Assembly (NCBI RefSeq): GCF_002117485.1
Contig: NZ_CP021033.1
Span: 806,001-870,000 of the forward strand
Direction: 5' to 3'
From: Rhizobium sp. NXC14
GTDB lineage: Bacteria > Pseudomonadota > Alphaproteobacteria > Rhizobiales > Rhizobiaceae
DNA length: 64,000 nt
The notes below the pieces were generated by a model, which ran no database searches, had not been told where the DNA came from, and saw only the letters and a list, made by a program, of their open reading frames with translations. The translations under genes were made by a program, and so were the position numbers. Each line of letters opens with the position of its first letter. Position 1 is the stretch's first letter. Shown here in pieces: positions 46,528 to 56,075 of the stretch.

Positions 46528-46791
46528 ATGAGCCGGATGTCTTTCCACCTCCATTGTCGCCGCATCGATTCCAGTCGCAACATGGCGCGCTATTACATGC
46601 TTGCGATCCGACCGACCTTGTTCGGCGAAACTGCGGTCGTTCGAAACTGGGGACGGATCGGCAGGCGTGGCAGCGAGAGGACCGACGTGTTCGCGACCGA
46701 AGAGGAAGCCGTGGCACATTTTCTCGGCCTCGCACGACGGAAATACCGCAAAGGCTACATACCGACTGCGACGGCGCCGGTCATGACCTGA
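46528..46791 (+). CDS. WGR-domain protein
   Basis: 87 residues, basically one WGR domain: RRIDSSRNMARYYMLAI, PTLFGETAVVRNWGRIGRRG (Trp-Gly-Arg motif) and RRKYRKGYI at the end. WGR domains bind nucleic acid or proteins; solitary forms are common on rhizobial plasmids and their role is unknown. Alternative ATG 46537. Confidence 0.87.
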   Translation: MSRMSFHLHCRRIDSSRNMARYYMLAIRPTLFGETAVVRNWGRIGRRGSERTDVFATEEEAVAHFLGLARRKYRKGYIPTATAPVMT

Positions 46792-46970
46792 TCTGGCTTC
46801 AAAAGACCGCGGCAATCATCGCGCCAGGGATCGTCGCCCGTTCCGGCGCGGTTGGTGGAGCCAGCTCGCCGGCGAAACAAAGTCCAGTCCGGCGGGCACG
46901 CGGCGTCCTCAAACCTTGAATGACGGCGACATATGACATATAATTCGCGACAAGTGACGCAGGAAAGATC

Positions 46971-47456
46971 ATGACCGTCGCAGCAAAAGCATCTTCTTCA
47001 GCAGCAGTCGGTGGTGAACTGCAAAAAATCGAAGCCTTGCTCGGCGGCTCGCGCATTCTGTCGCGTCGCCTGACCAACGCACTCGACGCTCATGAACTAC
47101 TTCTGCATGGCCTGCCCGCATCAGCGCTCGATCATCTTGTCGGCACGCTCGTCGTCATTGGCAAGAACGAGTCCCTGGAAAAGGCGGTGGGCATGAGCCT
47201 TCGCACATGGCAGCGGCGGAAGGACACGCCTTCCAAACCACTCAGCCAGGAACAGAGTGGCCGTACATGGAAATTTGCCGAGATCCTGGCAAAAGCGACG
47301 GATATCTTCGGATCCCAAGCAGAAGCCGAACAGTGGCTGGAGCGTCCCGCAGTCGGTCTTGACCAGCGCCGACCGATCGACCTTCTAGGGACACCCGCCG
47401 GCGTCGAACTCGTCGAGAATCATCTCGATCGCCTCGAGTATGGCGTCTATGCATGA
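46971..47456 (+). CDS. Xre/MbcA/ParS-type antitoxin
   Basis: 161 residues. N-terminal helical region and the DUF2384 C-terminal domain: SLEKAVGMSLRTWQRRKDTP, WKFAEILAKATDIFGSQAEAEQWLERPAVGLDQRRPIDLL and VENHLDRLEYGVYA. This is the standard antitoxin of RES toxins and normally represses its own operon. The next gene starts in its stop codon region with a 4-nt overlap. Confidence 0.93.
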   Translation: MTVAAKASSSAAVGGELQKIEALLGGSRILSRRLTNALDAHELLLHGLPASALDHLVGTLVVIGKNESLEKAVGMSLRTWQRRKDTPSKPLSQEQSGRTWKFAEILAKATDIFGSQAEAEQWLERPAVGLDQRRPIDLLGTPAGVELVENHLDRLEYGVYA

Positions 47457-47959
47457 CCCTTTTGCCAGTCGCGCTCGGCGGGACCGAGCTGGTTGCGTGG
47501 CGGCTCGACCAGGCCGTCCATGCGCCGACCTGGAATAGCGGGGAAGGCGCCTACAGGGTCGGCGGCCGCTGGAACAGCAAGGGTGTTCGCGCGGTCTACT
47601 GCTCGCTCGATCCCGCGACAGCGATCCTTGAGGTCGCTGTCCACAAGGGTTTCAGGGCGCTAGACACCGTGGCGCATATCATGACCGCCGCCGTCATTGT
47701 CGATGCTGGCGATGTTCATGTCGTCGATCCGGCGAGCGTGCCCAATCCCGACTGGCTTCGTCCGGGCATTCCCGGCGCCGGCCAGCAAACATTTGGCGAC
47801 GCGTTGCTTCAAAGCCACCGTTTCGTCGCGATCCCGAGCGCGGTCTCTCCATACAGTTGGAACCTGATTTTTCTGGCCGATAAAGCGGCGGACGCCTATA
47901 CGCTGAAGTTCCAAGAGATCTTTGGCCTCGATACGCGGCCCCACACGCCAACGACCTGA
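47453..47959 (+). CDS. RES-domain toxin
   Basis: 168 residues. RES motifs: VAWRLDQAVHAP (Arg17), EGAYRVGGRWNSKGVRAVYC (Arg39, Tyr49), TAILEVAVH (Glu60) and IPSAVSPYSWNLI (Ser). RES toxins degrade NAD+. Partner of the Xre/ParS-type antitoxin upstream; together a stability module for the plasmid backbone. Confidence 0.94.
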   Translation: MTLLPVALGGTELVAWRLDQAVHAPTWNSGEGAYRVGGRWNSKGVRAVYCSLDPATAILEVAVHKGFRALDTVAHIMTAAVIVDAGDVHVVDPASVPNPDWLRPGIPGAGQQTFGDALLQSHRFVAIPSAVSPYSWNLIFLADKAADAYTLKFQEIFGLDTRPHTPTT

Positions 47960-48037
47960 ACTGGCCCTTGGTCACGCCCGTGCAATCTATAATGCGATCT
48001 CAATTGCAATCGGGGCCGCCGCCAGAAGAGATGGCGC

Positions 48038-48979
48038 TCACGCGCCATCCTCCGCTATCTCCCAGACCGGAATGCCGAGACGGCGTGCCTTGTCAGCGAG
48101 ATTGCCGGTGATTCCGGAACCCGGGACTATAATGACGCCCGCCGGCATGACGGAGAGCAGCTCGTCGTTGCGGCGAAAGGGAGCAGCCTTGGCATACTTC
48201 GTCCAGTTCGGCTTGAAGGAGATCTGCGTAACCTTGCGGGCCTCGGCCCAGCAGGCGGCGATGCGCTCGGCGCCCTTCGGCGAGCCGCCGTGCAGCAGGA
48301 CCATGTCGGGATGTTTGGCGTGGGCCTGGTCGAGCCTGGCCCAGATCAGTTCATGATCGTTGTAGTCCATGCCGCCTGAGAAACCGATCTTGGTGCCGGC
48401 GGGGATCAACACTTCGGTTTCGACGCGGCGGCGTGCAGACAGGAAGTCCCGGGAGTCGATCATCGCCGCGGTGACGTGGGCGTGGTTGACTTTGGAGCCG
48501 GTGCGCGGCCGCCAGGCCGAACCGGTCTGCGCCTCGAAAAGATCGGCTGCATAGTCCCGCATGAACTCGAAGGCATTGCGGCGCTCCAGCAGCGTGATGC
48601 CTTCGGCGACGAGGCGCTCTAGCTCGACGCTCTTTACCTCCGAGCCGTCCTGCTCGCGCTGGCCATTGCGCTGGCCATCCTCGTTGCTCTGAAGTTCCCG
48701 CTGGATGCGCTCGCCGGCGCGATGGAAGAGATTGACCGTCGACCATAGGAGATCCTCGAGATCGGGCTCCAGACGGGAGTCGCCGAGCATTTCGAAGAGG
48801 GCGGAGAACATGGCGGTCAGCGCCGACTGGACGACCGGTTCCTCAGGCAGCGGGCGCGGGTCCGGTTCGTCCTGGAAAGGGCGATGGCCATAAATCTGCA
48901 TCTCGTAGATGAAGCGGTCGGTTGGGGAAGAGCCGTGATGGGGCTCGAAGGCGTCGTCAATGGGAAGGTCAAGGTTCAT
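48038..48979 (-). CDS. DUF2493 (SLOG superfamily) plasmid protein
   Basis: 313 residues from ATG 48979 (GGAGA 7 nt upstream); the frame is open to 49267 without support. A long helical N-terminal part, then the SLOG/YpsA-like fold: KIGFSGGMDYNDHELIWARL, MVLLHGGSPKGAERIAACWA and VIIVPGSGITGNLADKARRL. SLOG proteins bind nucleotides or derivatives. Function on plasmids unknown; typical neighbour of Toprim and DUF736 genes. Confidence 0.92.
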   Translation of the reverse strand: MNLDLPIDDAFEPHHGSSPTDRFIYEMQIYGHRPFQDEPDPRPLPEEPVVQSALTAMFSALFEMLGDSRLEPDLEDLLWSTVNLFHRAGERIQRELQSNEDGQRNGQREQDGSEVKSVELERLVAEGITLLERRNAFEFMRDYAADLFEAQTGSAWRPRTGSKVNHAHVTAAMIDSRDFLSARRRVETEVLIPAGTKIGFSGGMDYNDHELIWARLDQAHAKHPDMVLLHGGSPKGAERIAACWAEARKVTQISFKPNWTKYAKAAPFRRNDELLSVMPAGVIIVPGSGITGNLADKARRLGIPVWEIAEDGA

Positions 48980-49306
48980 AATGGTCTCCGTCGGTTTGCG
49001 CCGCGCCTCTCGCGGCCTGACGGCGATCCCTGTCCATGCAGCGGGGTCCGGAACCGCGGCGCCCGACGCCGCGGCCCAGCGCAGCGCCGGGCGGCGGAGG
49101 GAAGGTTTCTTGCCGGGCGAGGAATGGCGGGCCGCACGCGGCCTCAGCCAGGGGAAGAAACCTGACTGACCCGCTGAAGGCCCACCCGCCGCATGGTAAG
49201 GGTCGCCCTTCGGCAGGCCCGCGGGCGGGCGCCCACCCGAACGGCGGCCGCCAAAGGAACCGGCCATCCTGGTACGTCCGCGTCCTCACCTGCCTTTTCG
49301 GGGCGA
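48980..49306. other. Intergenic region, no gene seen
   Basis: About 330 GC-rich bases between the DUF2493 and Toprim genes, both on the minus strand. The open frames here are extensions or shadows. Promoter for the DUF2493 gene is expected here. Confidence 0.4.
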
Positions 49307-50344
49307 TTATGCGAGCAGAAATATCTGGGCGTCCTCCGGGGCGAGTTGCGCCCTGAGATTGACGATGAGCCGCTCCGGGCCGAGCCGGCGCAGATCCTCA
49401 TTGAAGTCGCCGAGCTCCGGGGCGAGCACCAGCGGCAGGATCCCGAGCGTCTGGGCGCGGCGGCTCAATCCCTCGATGCCGTGGCGGCCGGCCGCATCGG
49501 CATCAGCAGCGATATAGAGACGCCGGCAGCCATCGGGCAGCCGGAAGGCGGCAAGATGATTGGCGGTCAGCGCCGAGACCATCGGCATGCCGGGCATCAC
49601 ATGTGCGAGCGACAGGATGCTTTCGAGGCCTTCGCCTGCAGCCATGACTGACACCGGGCCATGGAAAGGAAAGCGAAAACGCACGGCGTTGCCGAGCAGC
49701 CCCCCGAGCGCGCGGCGGGGATCATCGACCTTCGCCTTTCCCTCGCCCTCCGGATCGAGCCATGTGCGATGCACGCCGGTGATCGCGCCGGACGGATCGG
49801 TCACAGCTGCGATCAGGGCTGGCAAGGTTCTCGTTCTGCGGGCTACAAGGTCGCGGTAGAAGCATGAGGGATGGAAGCGGAGCGCCGGGTGCAGAGCTGC
49901 CCGCAGGATGCCCCGCTGACGCAAATAGCTGTCGGCCAGTGAACCGCCAACCGGCTCTGCCATCCGGAACAGGCGTCTTGCGCGTTCTGCAGCTGGTCTA
50001 TCGACCGGCGGATCGGTATCGGCGCCGCCCCTGCGGGACGACGCGGGGATGGGCCGGGGTTCGTTCAGAAAACGCCGCGCCTCATCAGCGACGTCGCGGA
50101 AATCGACAAGGCCGCAGGCTTCCCGAACGAGGTCGAGCAGATCGCCGTATTGAGAGGTTGCGGCATCTGTCCACCGTCCGGCCCGCGGGCCGGAGAGATG
50201 GACATAAAGCGACCTGCCCTTGCTAATGGCAGTATCGCCGACGATCCAGTAGTTGCCGGCGCGATGGCCGGCGGAGAGGTAGTGGCGGCAGACCGCCTCG
50301 GCGTCGCGCGCGAGACGGTCCGCCAGTTCGGAGGCGGATGACAT
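49307..50344 (-). CDS. Toprim-domain protein (primase-like)
   Basis: 345 residues from ATG 50344 (GGAGG 8 nt upstream). N-terminal zinc-finger-less primase-like domain (SELADRLARDAEAVCRHYL; YGDLLDLVREACGLVDF) and a Toprim fold near 225-320 with VMAAGEGLESILSLA (Glu) and RLYIAADADAAGRHGIEG (DxD). Related to plasmid and phage primases lacking the polymerase part; role in plasmid replication or transfer is inferred. Confidence 0.92.
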   Translation of the reverse strand: MSSASELADRLARDAEAVCRHYLSAGHRAGNYWIVGDTAISKGRSLYVHLSGPRAGRWTDAATSQYGDLLDLVREACGLVDFRDVADEARRFLNEPRPIPASSRRGGADTDPPVDRPAAERARRLFRMAEPVGGSLADSYLRQRGILRAALHPALRFHPSCFYRDLVARRTRTLPALIAAVTDPSGAITGVHRTWLDPEGEGKAKVDDPRRALGGLLGNAVRFRFPFHGPVSVMAAGEGLESILSLAHVMPGMPMVSALTANHLAAFRLPDGCRRLYIAADADAAGRHGIEGLSRRAQTLGILPLVLAPELGDFNEDLRRLGPERLIVNLRAQLAPEDAQIFLLA

Positions 50345-50674
50345 AGGGCGTTCCTCCGTCACGAGCGGCTGGGGATGGGAAAGATCATCGGTCCTGCTGT
50401 TTAGGAACGGGCAGCGGTATGTTGCAGGCTTCGAAAATGAAGCCCCGCACGGCTCGGCCGATCGAAGCAACCATGCAAGGAAATGCCGGCGCTCACGGCC
50501 GAGGAAGAAATCACGTTCATGGGAAACCTGCCGAGAGCAAGGGAAGAGCCGGCCCGCGCCGGCGCTCTCCAACCTGCCAGGCCAACCCGTCCCTGCCCTC
50601 CTCTTCCTCTTTCACCAGACCGACAACTGAGGCCGGCTTCGCGTCGTTGATTTCTAATTATCATGATCGATTGT
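50345..50674. other. Intergenic region, no gene seen
   Basis: About 330 bases to the right of the Toprim start. I see no supported coding frame; it contains a short open frame on each strand without recognisable content. Confidence 0.4.
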
Positions 50675-50926
50675 TCAAATTTTCGGAGGTTGAAACGGCA
50701 AACGCATGAGGTGGAGGTCGTGGTCGAGCGTGACGATGGGATGGTCGTCGGGATCGAGGTAAAGGCGAGCACCACCGTCAGGGCTACCGATTTCGGGGGC
50801 CTGAAGACGCTTGAGGACGCCTGTGGACAAACTTTTGCCTTTGGCATTGCTTTTTACGACGGCGCCGATGTCGCGCCATTCAGCGGTCGGCTCACCGCAG
50901 TTTCCCTTTCCTGCCAATGGCGATGA
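50675..50926 (+). pseudogene. Remnant of a DUF4143-type AAA ATPase
   Basis: Only the last about 80 codons remain: THEVEVVVERDDGMVVGIEV, KASTTVRATDFGGLKTLEDA, then FYDGADVAPFSGRLTAVSLS. This matches the end of ATP-binding proteins with a DUF4143 nuclease-like domain (D...E.KAS). The ATPase part is missing upstream and there is no proper start, so it is a fragment. Confidence 0.75.
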
Positions 50927-51037
50927 GATCGGCCCCAGCGACTGTGATATCACTATACTAACTATTTCGCGCTAGTATATTCCACGAAGCTCGGGATACG
51001 GCTCGATCAGCCTTCGGTCAGGAAAGGGAGGAACGAC

Positions 51038-52228
51038 GTGCGACAGTTTTTGATGGGCGACCAGGCATTCGATGACAGTTCTCCAGAGTTTCTGCCTCAG
51101 CTCGAACGCGCTTATGAACATAAGCTCAGGCCACTTTGCCAGTGTCGTGAGCCGCCGGTGCCGATGTACATCGCGCGGATGGATGACCAATTCCTGATCA
51201 AACGCATGCCGCTCTCAGGCCGGCAGCACGATCCCGGATGCCCATCATACGAGCCGCCTTATGAACTGTCCGGTCTCGGTCCGTTAATTGGCCATGCGAT
51301 CCAGGTCGACGCGGCGACGGGTGCGACGACGCTGAAACTTGTTTTCTCTCTCTCGAAACGGGCGAACCGACCCACGTCGACGTCGCCTTCAGACCCATCA
51401 GAAAGGGTACTAAGCGATCCCAAAAAACTCTCGCTGAGGGCGATGCTCCATTATCTCTGGGATATGGGAGAGCTTACGGAATGGACGTCGCTTTGGGCTG
51501 GAAAGCGCGGCTGGGGCCGCGTCCGCAGCAGCCTGCAGAATGCCGCAAGACAGATGATCGTCCGCGGCGGCCCGCTCAGCGAGATTCTGTTTATCCCGGA
51601 AGTGTACCACCAGGAGGACAAGGAAGGAATTTCCGCCCGTCGTGCCGCAACATTGGCCGGAGCCACGGCAAATGGACCAGGACCGCGCAAACTGATGTTG
51701 ATCATCGCGGAGGCGAAGGAGTTTTCGCCGGCCCGCGACAGTCAGAAAATCTTGGTTCGCCACCTCCCCTTTCCTCTCATGATCGATGAGGGTGCATGGA
51801 AGCGGTTGAATGGACGATATGAGACCGAGCTGGAACTGTGGCGATCGAGCGAAGAGTTCCATCTTATCCTGATCGCCACATTCGGTATTTCGAGCGCGGG
51901 GATCGCATCCGTGGAGGAAGTGGCGATGATGGTGGTGAACGAGAACTGGATCCCGTTCGAAAACATCTACGAACAGCGGCTCCTCGAACGGCTCTCCGGG
52001 TTAAAGCGCAGAAGCAAAAAGGGATTGCGCTTCGATCTTTCACGTGGTCAGCCGATTGCCTCCGTGACATTGCCTGACGCAAGGCCGGCGCCCGTGGCTC
52101 TGTTCATCGTTCCGACGAATGCTGACGAAGACTACGAGGTTGCACTGAGCGAGATGATTGCCGCCAGGCCAGAGATGGCGCCATGGATCTGGCGTGTGGC
52201 GGAGGGTGAAATGCCCTGTTTGCCGTGA
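51038..52228 (+). CDS. DUF1173 family protein
   Basis: 396 residues. Recognised by PLCQCREPPVPMYIARMDDQ, RMPLSGRQHDPGCPSYEPP and HYLWDMGELTEW, which mark DUF1173 proteins of rhizobial plasmids and integrative elements. The two Cys-containing segments near residues 35-70 may bind a metal. No known function. GGAGGAACG precedes GTG/ATG 51038. Confidence 0.9.
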   Translation: MRQFLMGDQAFDDSSPEFLPQLERAYEHKLRPLCQCREPPVPMYIARMDDQFLIKRMPLSGRQHDPGCPSYEPPYELSGLGPLIGHAIQVDAATGATTLKLVFSLSKRANRPTSTSPSDPSERVLSDPKKLSLRAMLHYLWDMGELTEWTSLWAGKRGWGRVRSSLQNAARQMIVRGGPLSEILFIPEVYHQEDKEGISARRAATLAGATANGPGPRKLMLIIAEAKEFSPARDSQKILVRHLPFPLMIDEGAWKRLNGRYETELELWRSSEEFHLILIATFGISSAGIASVEEVAMMVVNENWIPFENIYEQRLLERLSGLKRRSKKGLRFDLSRGQPIASVTLPDARPAPVALFIVPTNADEDYEVALSEMIAARPEMAPWIWRVAEGEMPCLP

Positions 52229-52267
52229 TTGAGACCTTCCTTTATCTGCTCTCGAGCCTGCGTAATG

Positions 52268-52666
52268 TCAGGCGATAAGACGCGCTGACTGGCCTTGGCG
52301 GGTCACCAGTTCAACTGCCTGCTTGTCGAAAGACACAAAGCTCTCGCCGCCGAGCCATGCTCCTTCGTGGGCGATAACACCGTCGGCAAAATCGCCACCA
52401 GCCTCCAAGACGGCCAGTCCCGCTTCGACTGCGGGACGGTTCATTGCCACATTGCCAGCATTGAGCAGGTCGCGGATGGTCTGTGAAACATCGTCCTTCG
52501 ACAGCTTGGCACCTCGGCGCAGAATCCAGACCAGTTCACATAGGCTCGCCAGGGAAACCGCGATCAGCGATGCTTCCTTAAGGAGTTTTGCCGCCGCCCT
52601 CCCCTGCTTCGCATCGTCTTGCAGGACTGCCCGAGCAAGAATGTTGGTATCGACTGAGACCTTCAT
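52268..52666 (-). CDS. vapC: VapC-type PIN-domain toxin
   Basis: 132 residues. PIN RNase acidic residues: Asp6 (VDTNIL), Glu44 (LCELVW), Asp92/Asp95 (GGDFADGVIA) and a final Asp114 (SFVSFDK). Cuts RNA, often tRNA. ATG overlaps the antitoxin stop by 4 nt. Confidence 0.92.
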   Translation of the reverse strand: MKVSVDTNILARAVLQDDAKQGRAAAKLLKEASLIAVSLASLCELVWILRRGAKLSKDDVSQTIRDLLNAGNVAMNRPAVEAGLAVLEAGGDFADGVIAHEGAWLGGESFVSFDKQAVELVTRQGQSARLIA

Positions 52667-52914
52667 TCCTCGCCGGCCCAGCCCGAGGCCGTAATTTCGT
52701 TCATCTCTTCGATGGTCAACGGCCTTTTTGCTTTGCCAGCATGCCGACCGATAAAATCGTCGATCGTCCCCGTTGGACGAGCCGCCTTCACCCGCAACTC
52801 ACCCCCAGGCAGCTTGTCGAATTCGATCCGCTCCCCGGGCTTGACCCCAAGATGTGTCAGCAAATCCCGTCTGAGCGTAATTTGCCCCTTCATTGTGACC
52901 GCCAGGGAAGCCAT
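52663..52914 (-). CDS. vapB: AbrB-type antitoxin of the VapBC module
   Basis: 83 residues. SpoVT/AbrB fold: VTMKGQITLRRDLLTHLGVK, PGERIEFDKLPGGELRV, then a C-terminal acidic tail (RPLTIEEMNEIT) that binds the toxin. First gene of the pair; probably auto-represses from 52915-53002. Confidence 0.92.
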   Translation of the reverse strand: MASLAVTMKGQITLRRDLLTHLGVKPGERIEFDKLPGGELRVKAARPTGTIDDFIGRHAGKAKRPLTIEEMNEITASGWAGEE

Positions 52915-53002
52915 GGGAAGTCTCCTATTTCAGACACCGCGAAAGTAATGGATTTTTCACTTACATTCAAGGTTCAAACGGGAACGCGAGCACTCGGCAA
53001 TT

Positions 53003-54025
53003 TCAGCTTCCGCGGCCATTGTTAGTCGCCTTAATTGCGTCCCGATAATAGACCTCGCTCACTTGAAACCGTCCGTCGATGCGCTTGCATTGGACGATGA
53101 TATCGATCGCGACTGTGAGCATCTCGCGGATGTCGTGCCGTTCTAGATCCCCGCCGCCCTCCGACTCCTTGACCAGCAATGTCAGTTGCTCGAAGGCGAG
53201 GCGGGCGGAATCGGCATGAACCGTGGTGATCGAGCCAGGATGTCCCGAGTTGACATTGCGAATGTAATAGAAGGCTGTGCCGTCCCGCAGTTCCTGCAGC
53301 AGGATGCGATCGGGCCGCATGCGAAGGCAGGATTCGAGCAGGTCTTTGGCGCCGACTTTGGCAAGCCCTTGGCCGCCCTTGGAGTAGAAGAGCCGAACGT
53401 GGTTCGGCTGCGGCACCACCAGTTCCGGCGTGTCCTCGATGGAAATGATCCGCTCGTTTTGCGGGATATGGCGGATCAATGCCTTCGAGAGGGTCGTCTT
53501 TCCCGACCCCGTCGCGCCGGAGATGATGATGTTCTTTCTTGCGAACACTGCCTCGCGCAGAAACGCCTTGTAGGCGCCGATCCGATAGTACTCCAGCAGC
53601 CTTTGATCTGATCGCTTTCCGCTGCCTTCCTCCGGCGCGACATCGGCGAAGAGGCCCTCATGGTCGAGATCTTCAAGGGTTAAAGACACCGACGATGGCT
53701 TGCGAATGGTGATGCTCACTGTTCCCTTCATCGTTGCTGGCGGGATCACGATCTGAATCCGCTCGTCATCTGGCAAGGTCGCCGACAGGATCGGGCGTGT
53801 CTCGTCGATCGATTGATTGGAGAAACTTGCGACCGCCCGCGCGAGACGAATGAGCCTTTCATAGGACAGCTCGGCCATATCGTAGGTCTGCCACCCCTGC
53901 CTCCCCTCCGTAACAACTTGGCCGGGCCGATTGACGATGACCTCATAGAGCGTCCTATCGCGAAGAAAGGGTGAAAACGGCGAAAGCAATTCACGGACTA
54001 CGCCTGAATCAGCAGCTTCAGTCAT
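53003..54025 (-). CDS. virB11: T4SS ATPase VirB11
   Basis: 340 residues. Hexameric traffic ATPase with Walker A GATGSGKT (170-177), Asp box ERIISIEDTPELV and LLESCLRMRPDRILLQELRDG, His box NSGHPGSITTVHAD. Powers pilus assembly and substrate entry. Last gene of the virB operon; stop followed by vapB 89 bp away. Confidence 0.97.
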   Translation of the reverse strand: MTEAADSGVVRELLSPFSPFLRDRTLYEVIVNRPGQVVTEGRQGWQTYDMAELSYERLIRLARAVASFSNQSIDETRPILSATLPDDERIQIVIPPATMKGTVSITIRKPSSVSLTLEDLDHEGLFADVAPEEGSGKRSDQRLLEYYRIGAYKAFLREAVFARKNIIISGATGSGKTTLSKALIRHIPQNERIISIEDTPELVVPQPNHVRLFYSKGGQGLAKVGAKDLLESCLRMRPDRILLQELRDGTAFYYIRNVNSGHPGSITTVHADSARLAFEQLTLLVKESEGGGDLERHDIREMLTVAIDIIVQCKRIDGRFQVSEVYYRDAIKATNNGRGS

Positions 54026-54033
54026 CCTCGAAC

Positions 54034-55209
54034 CTATTTTGTAACAAGCTTCGAGTCGGGCTTGAAATCTCCAAGCACGGCACGGTCATAGATGCGATTG
54101 CGAGGTTCGGTCACGCGAAGCCGGTAGACGCTCGAAAAATCGAGATCACGCGCGACAAAGATCGAAACCAGCTCGCCTTGATGTTTCATGAGGGTCGGCG
54201 GAATGTTGATCGACTGCTCGACCGCAATCGCTGCGGCCTGCTGACCGGCGCTGGTGGTGTTTTGAGCTTCGACATCGCTGTCTTGAAGCCGCCTGCTGGC
54301 GTAAGAACTCGCATCGCTGACGATGGAGAGCAGGTTCGCGCTGCCGAAACGTTCCCACCAATGCGTGTCGACGTAACCATCGAAGCCGGCCCGACCGAGA
54401 GCATCTGTTGCCGGCGACGCCAGAGTGATGATCACGCCTTTCGGGGTCTTGGCCCGGTTCCAGAGGACGAAGAGGCGTTTTTGCCCACGACGAAGACCGC
54501 CGCGATACTCGCCGACCACCTGGGTGCCCTTTTCCATCAGCACGACACGTCCATTATCCGACAGAATGTCCCGGTTGATAACGCAACTTGTAAACCCTGG
54601 CTGGTCGGAGGAGAGCGCTGTTTCCAAAACGCAGGGGATGGACGTGCCCATTGCGACGACAAAGTCTCGATTGCCGAGCGTTCCGGCGCGCGAACCCTGC
54701 AATTGCGTCGGCGTCAGCAGGCGGTTGAAACGCTGGTCATCGTTTTCGCCCTGCGAGGAGAAGCTGCCCGGATTAGCGCCGAGCGGCACGTAGTTCGAGG
54801 TCTGATCGGGGTTTGCGTCCTGGTCATGCCGCCGCGGCTCTGGCGATTTCTCACCGCCATAGGCGATGACCGGCGCACGGCGCGCAGCATCGAGCAACTT
54901 GTCATCGTCGCTCGGCGCCTGCTCGGTTACGCCGGGCGTCGGGAGCAGGACCTCTGCCGGCTGTGCCAGCGGTTGGACGGGCTCCTTCGCCGGCTCGAAA
55001 TCCGATGTCTGACGGATGACGACCCGTTCAAGCTGCGTGCCATCAGACCGCTTGTCCTGTCCGCGCATCGACCAGAGAGCGAAGGCGACAAAGACGACGA
55101 TGGCCAGAGCGACCGCGCCTCGTTTGAGGATCGGATTGTTGTCGAGCCGACGGGCAGTCGACGTCTCGGCGCGCTCACCCGGGATCTGGGTCATTTCTTG
55201 CTCGGCCAT
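54034..55209 (-). CDS. virB10: T4SS core protein VirB10
   Basis: 391 residues from ATG 55209 (AGGAGG upstream). Short cytosol part, membrane helix (about 30-50, ALAIVVFVAFALWSM), Pro-rich periplasmic stretch, and the VirB10/TrbI barrel (MGTSIPCVLETALSSDQPG; GTQVVGEYRGGLRRGQKRLF; GFDGYVDTHWWERFG). It spans both membranes and senses ATPase energy. 8 nt between VirB9 stop and this ATG. Confidence 0.96.
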   Translation of the reverse strand: MAEQEMTQIPGERAETSTARRLDNNPILKRGAVALAIVVFVAFALWSMRGQDKRSDGTQLERVVIRQTSDFEPAKEPVQPLAQPAEVLLPTPGVTEQAPSDDDKLLDAARRAPVIAYGGEKSPEPRRHDQDANPDQTSNYVPLGANPGSFSSQGENDDQRFNRLLTPTQLQGSRAGTLGNRDFVVAMGTSIPCVLETALSSDQPGFTSCVINRDILSDNGRVVLMEKGTQVVGEYRGGLRRGQKRLFVLWNRAKTPKGVIITLASPATDALGRAGFDGYVDTHWWERFGSANLLSIVSDASSYASRRLQDSDVEAQNTTSAGQQAAAIAVEQSINIPPTLMKHQGELVSIFVARDLDFSSVYRLRVTEPRNRIYDRAVLGDFKPDSKLVTK

Positions 55210-55217
55210 GACACCTC

Positions 55218-56075
55218 CTATTGCGCTGGGTCGGGCGGCACTCTGACCACGCGCTCGACCGACGGTGACGTCGTGTTGGTCTCGGGATTGATGCCGATCC
55301 GATCGTAGGCTTCGTTGAAGACGCAAAGGACGTCTGCGCCCCTGCGCAAGATGAACTTGCGGCTGATCGCGTGAACGAGGACGAGATTCTCGTTGACGGA
55401 CTTGGGGACGAGACTCTCGGTGCCATCGGAATTTTCCATGTAAATCGCCGGCATTTCCTGGTTTCCGGCAAAGGCGAAGGTGGTCACCTTGCCGTTGTCG
55501 TAGACCGCCTGCGGCTCGAGCGCTTGCGCCCCTTGCGCCGAATAGCGCCAATTGCGCGGTCCATAGGCTTCGTGAAGGGCAAGCACGTGATCGGCCTCAC
55601 CGGCCTGTGCCGCCTGCGCGCGGGCGGTCGCCTCCTGTCGGCGCCGCTCCGCTTCATCGGCTGGATAGCGATATTTCAGATAGAAATAGGTGTTCTGCCC
55701 GGCCTCGACGCTGCCGTCACGGACAGTCAGTTCCATTTGGTAGCTGCGGGTCGATCCGTCCCGCCGTGTCGTCACGACCGAGATATTTGTCACCGGCTGG
55801 CTTTCGCGGGGTTTCAGGAACAGTATGTTGCCTGCTGGCGCCACCTCCCACGCGACACTGTTGCCAAGCGCCACATGGGCGACTTCCTCGTCGGCTGCGA
55901 ACTCGACCTGCACCGAAGACCGCAGCGTGCCGACAACCTTGGTGATGTTATAGGGTTGATAATCGACGAAGCGGATGCGGCTGTCCTGCGCCGCCCCACG
56001 TGGAGTTTCGAGGGCAACCGCTGCCGATGAAAGGCTGCCGGCCAGGATCAGCGGAAGCAGGAAATAGACTCTCAA
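55218..56075 (-). CDS. virB9: T4SS outer-membrane core protein VirB9
   Basis: 285 residues with a Sec signal (MRVYFLLPLILAGSLSSAAV). VirB9/TrbG/CagX features: RIRFVDYQPYNITKVVGTL, EVAPAGNILFLKPRE, SYQMELTVRD and YGPRNWRYSAQGAQALEP near the C-terminus. Its ATG overlaps the VirB8 stop. Forms the outer-membrane ring with VirB7 and VirB10. Confidence 0.96.
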   Translation of the reverse strand: MRVYFLLPLILAGSLSSAAVALETPRGAAQDSRIRFVDYQPYNITKVVGTLRSSVQVEFAADEEVAHVALGNSVAWEVAPAGNILFLKPRESQPVTNISVVTTRRDGSTRSYQMELTVRDGSVEAGQNTYFYLKYRYPADEAERRRQEATARAQAAQAGEADHVLALHEAYGPRNWRYSAQGAQALEPQAVYDNGKVTTFAFAGNQEMPAIYMENSDGTESLVPKSVNENLVLVHAISRKFILRRGADVLCVFNEAYDRIGINPETNTTSPSVERVVRVPPDPAQ

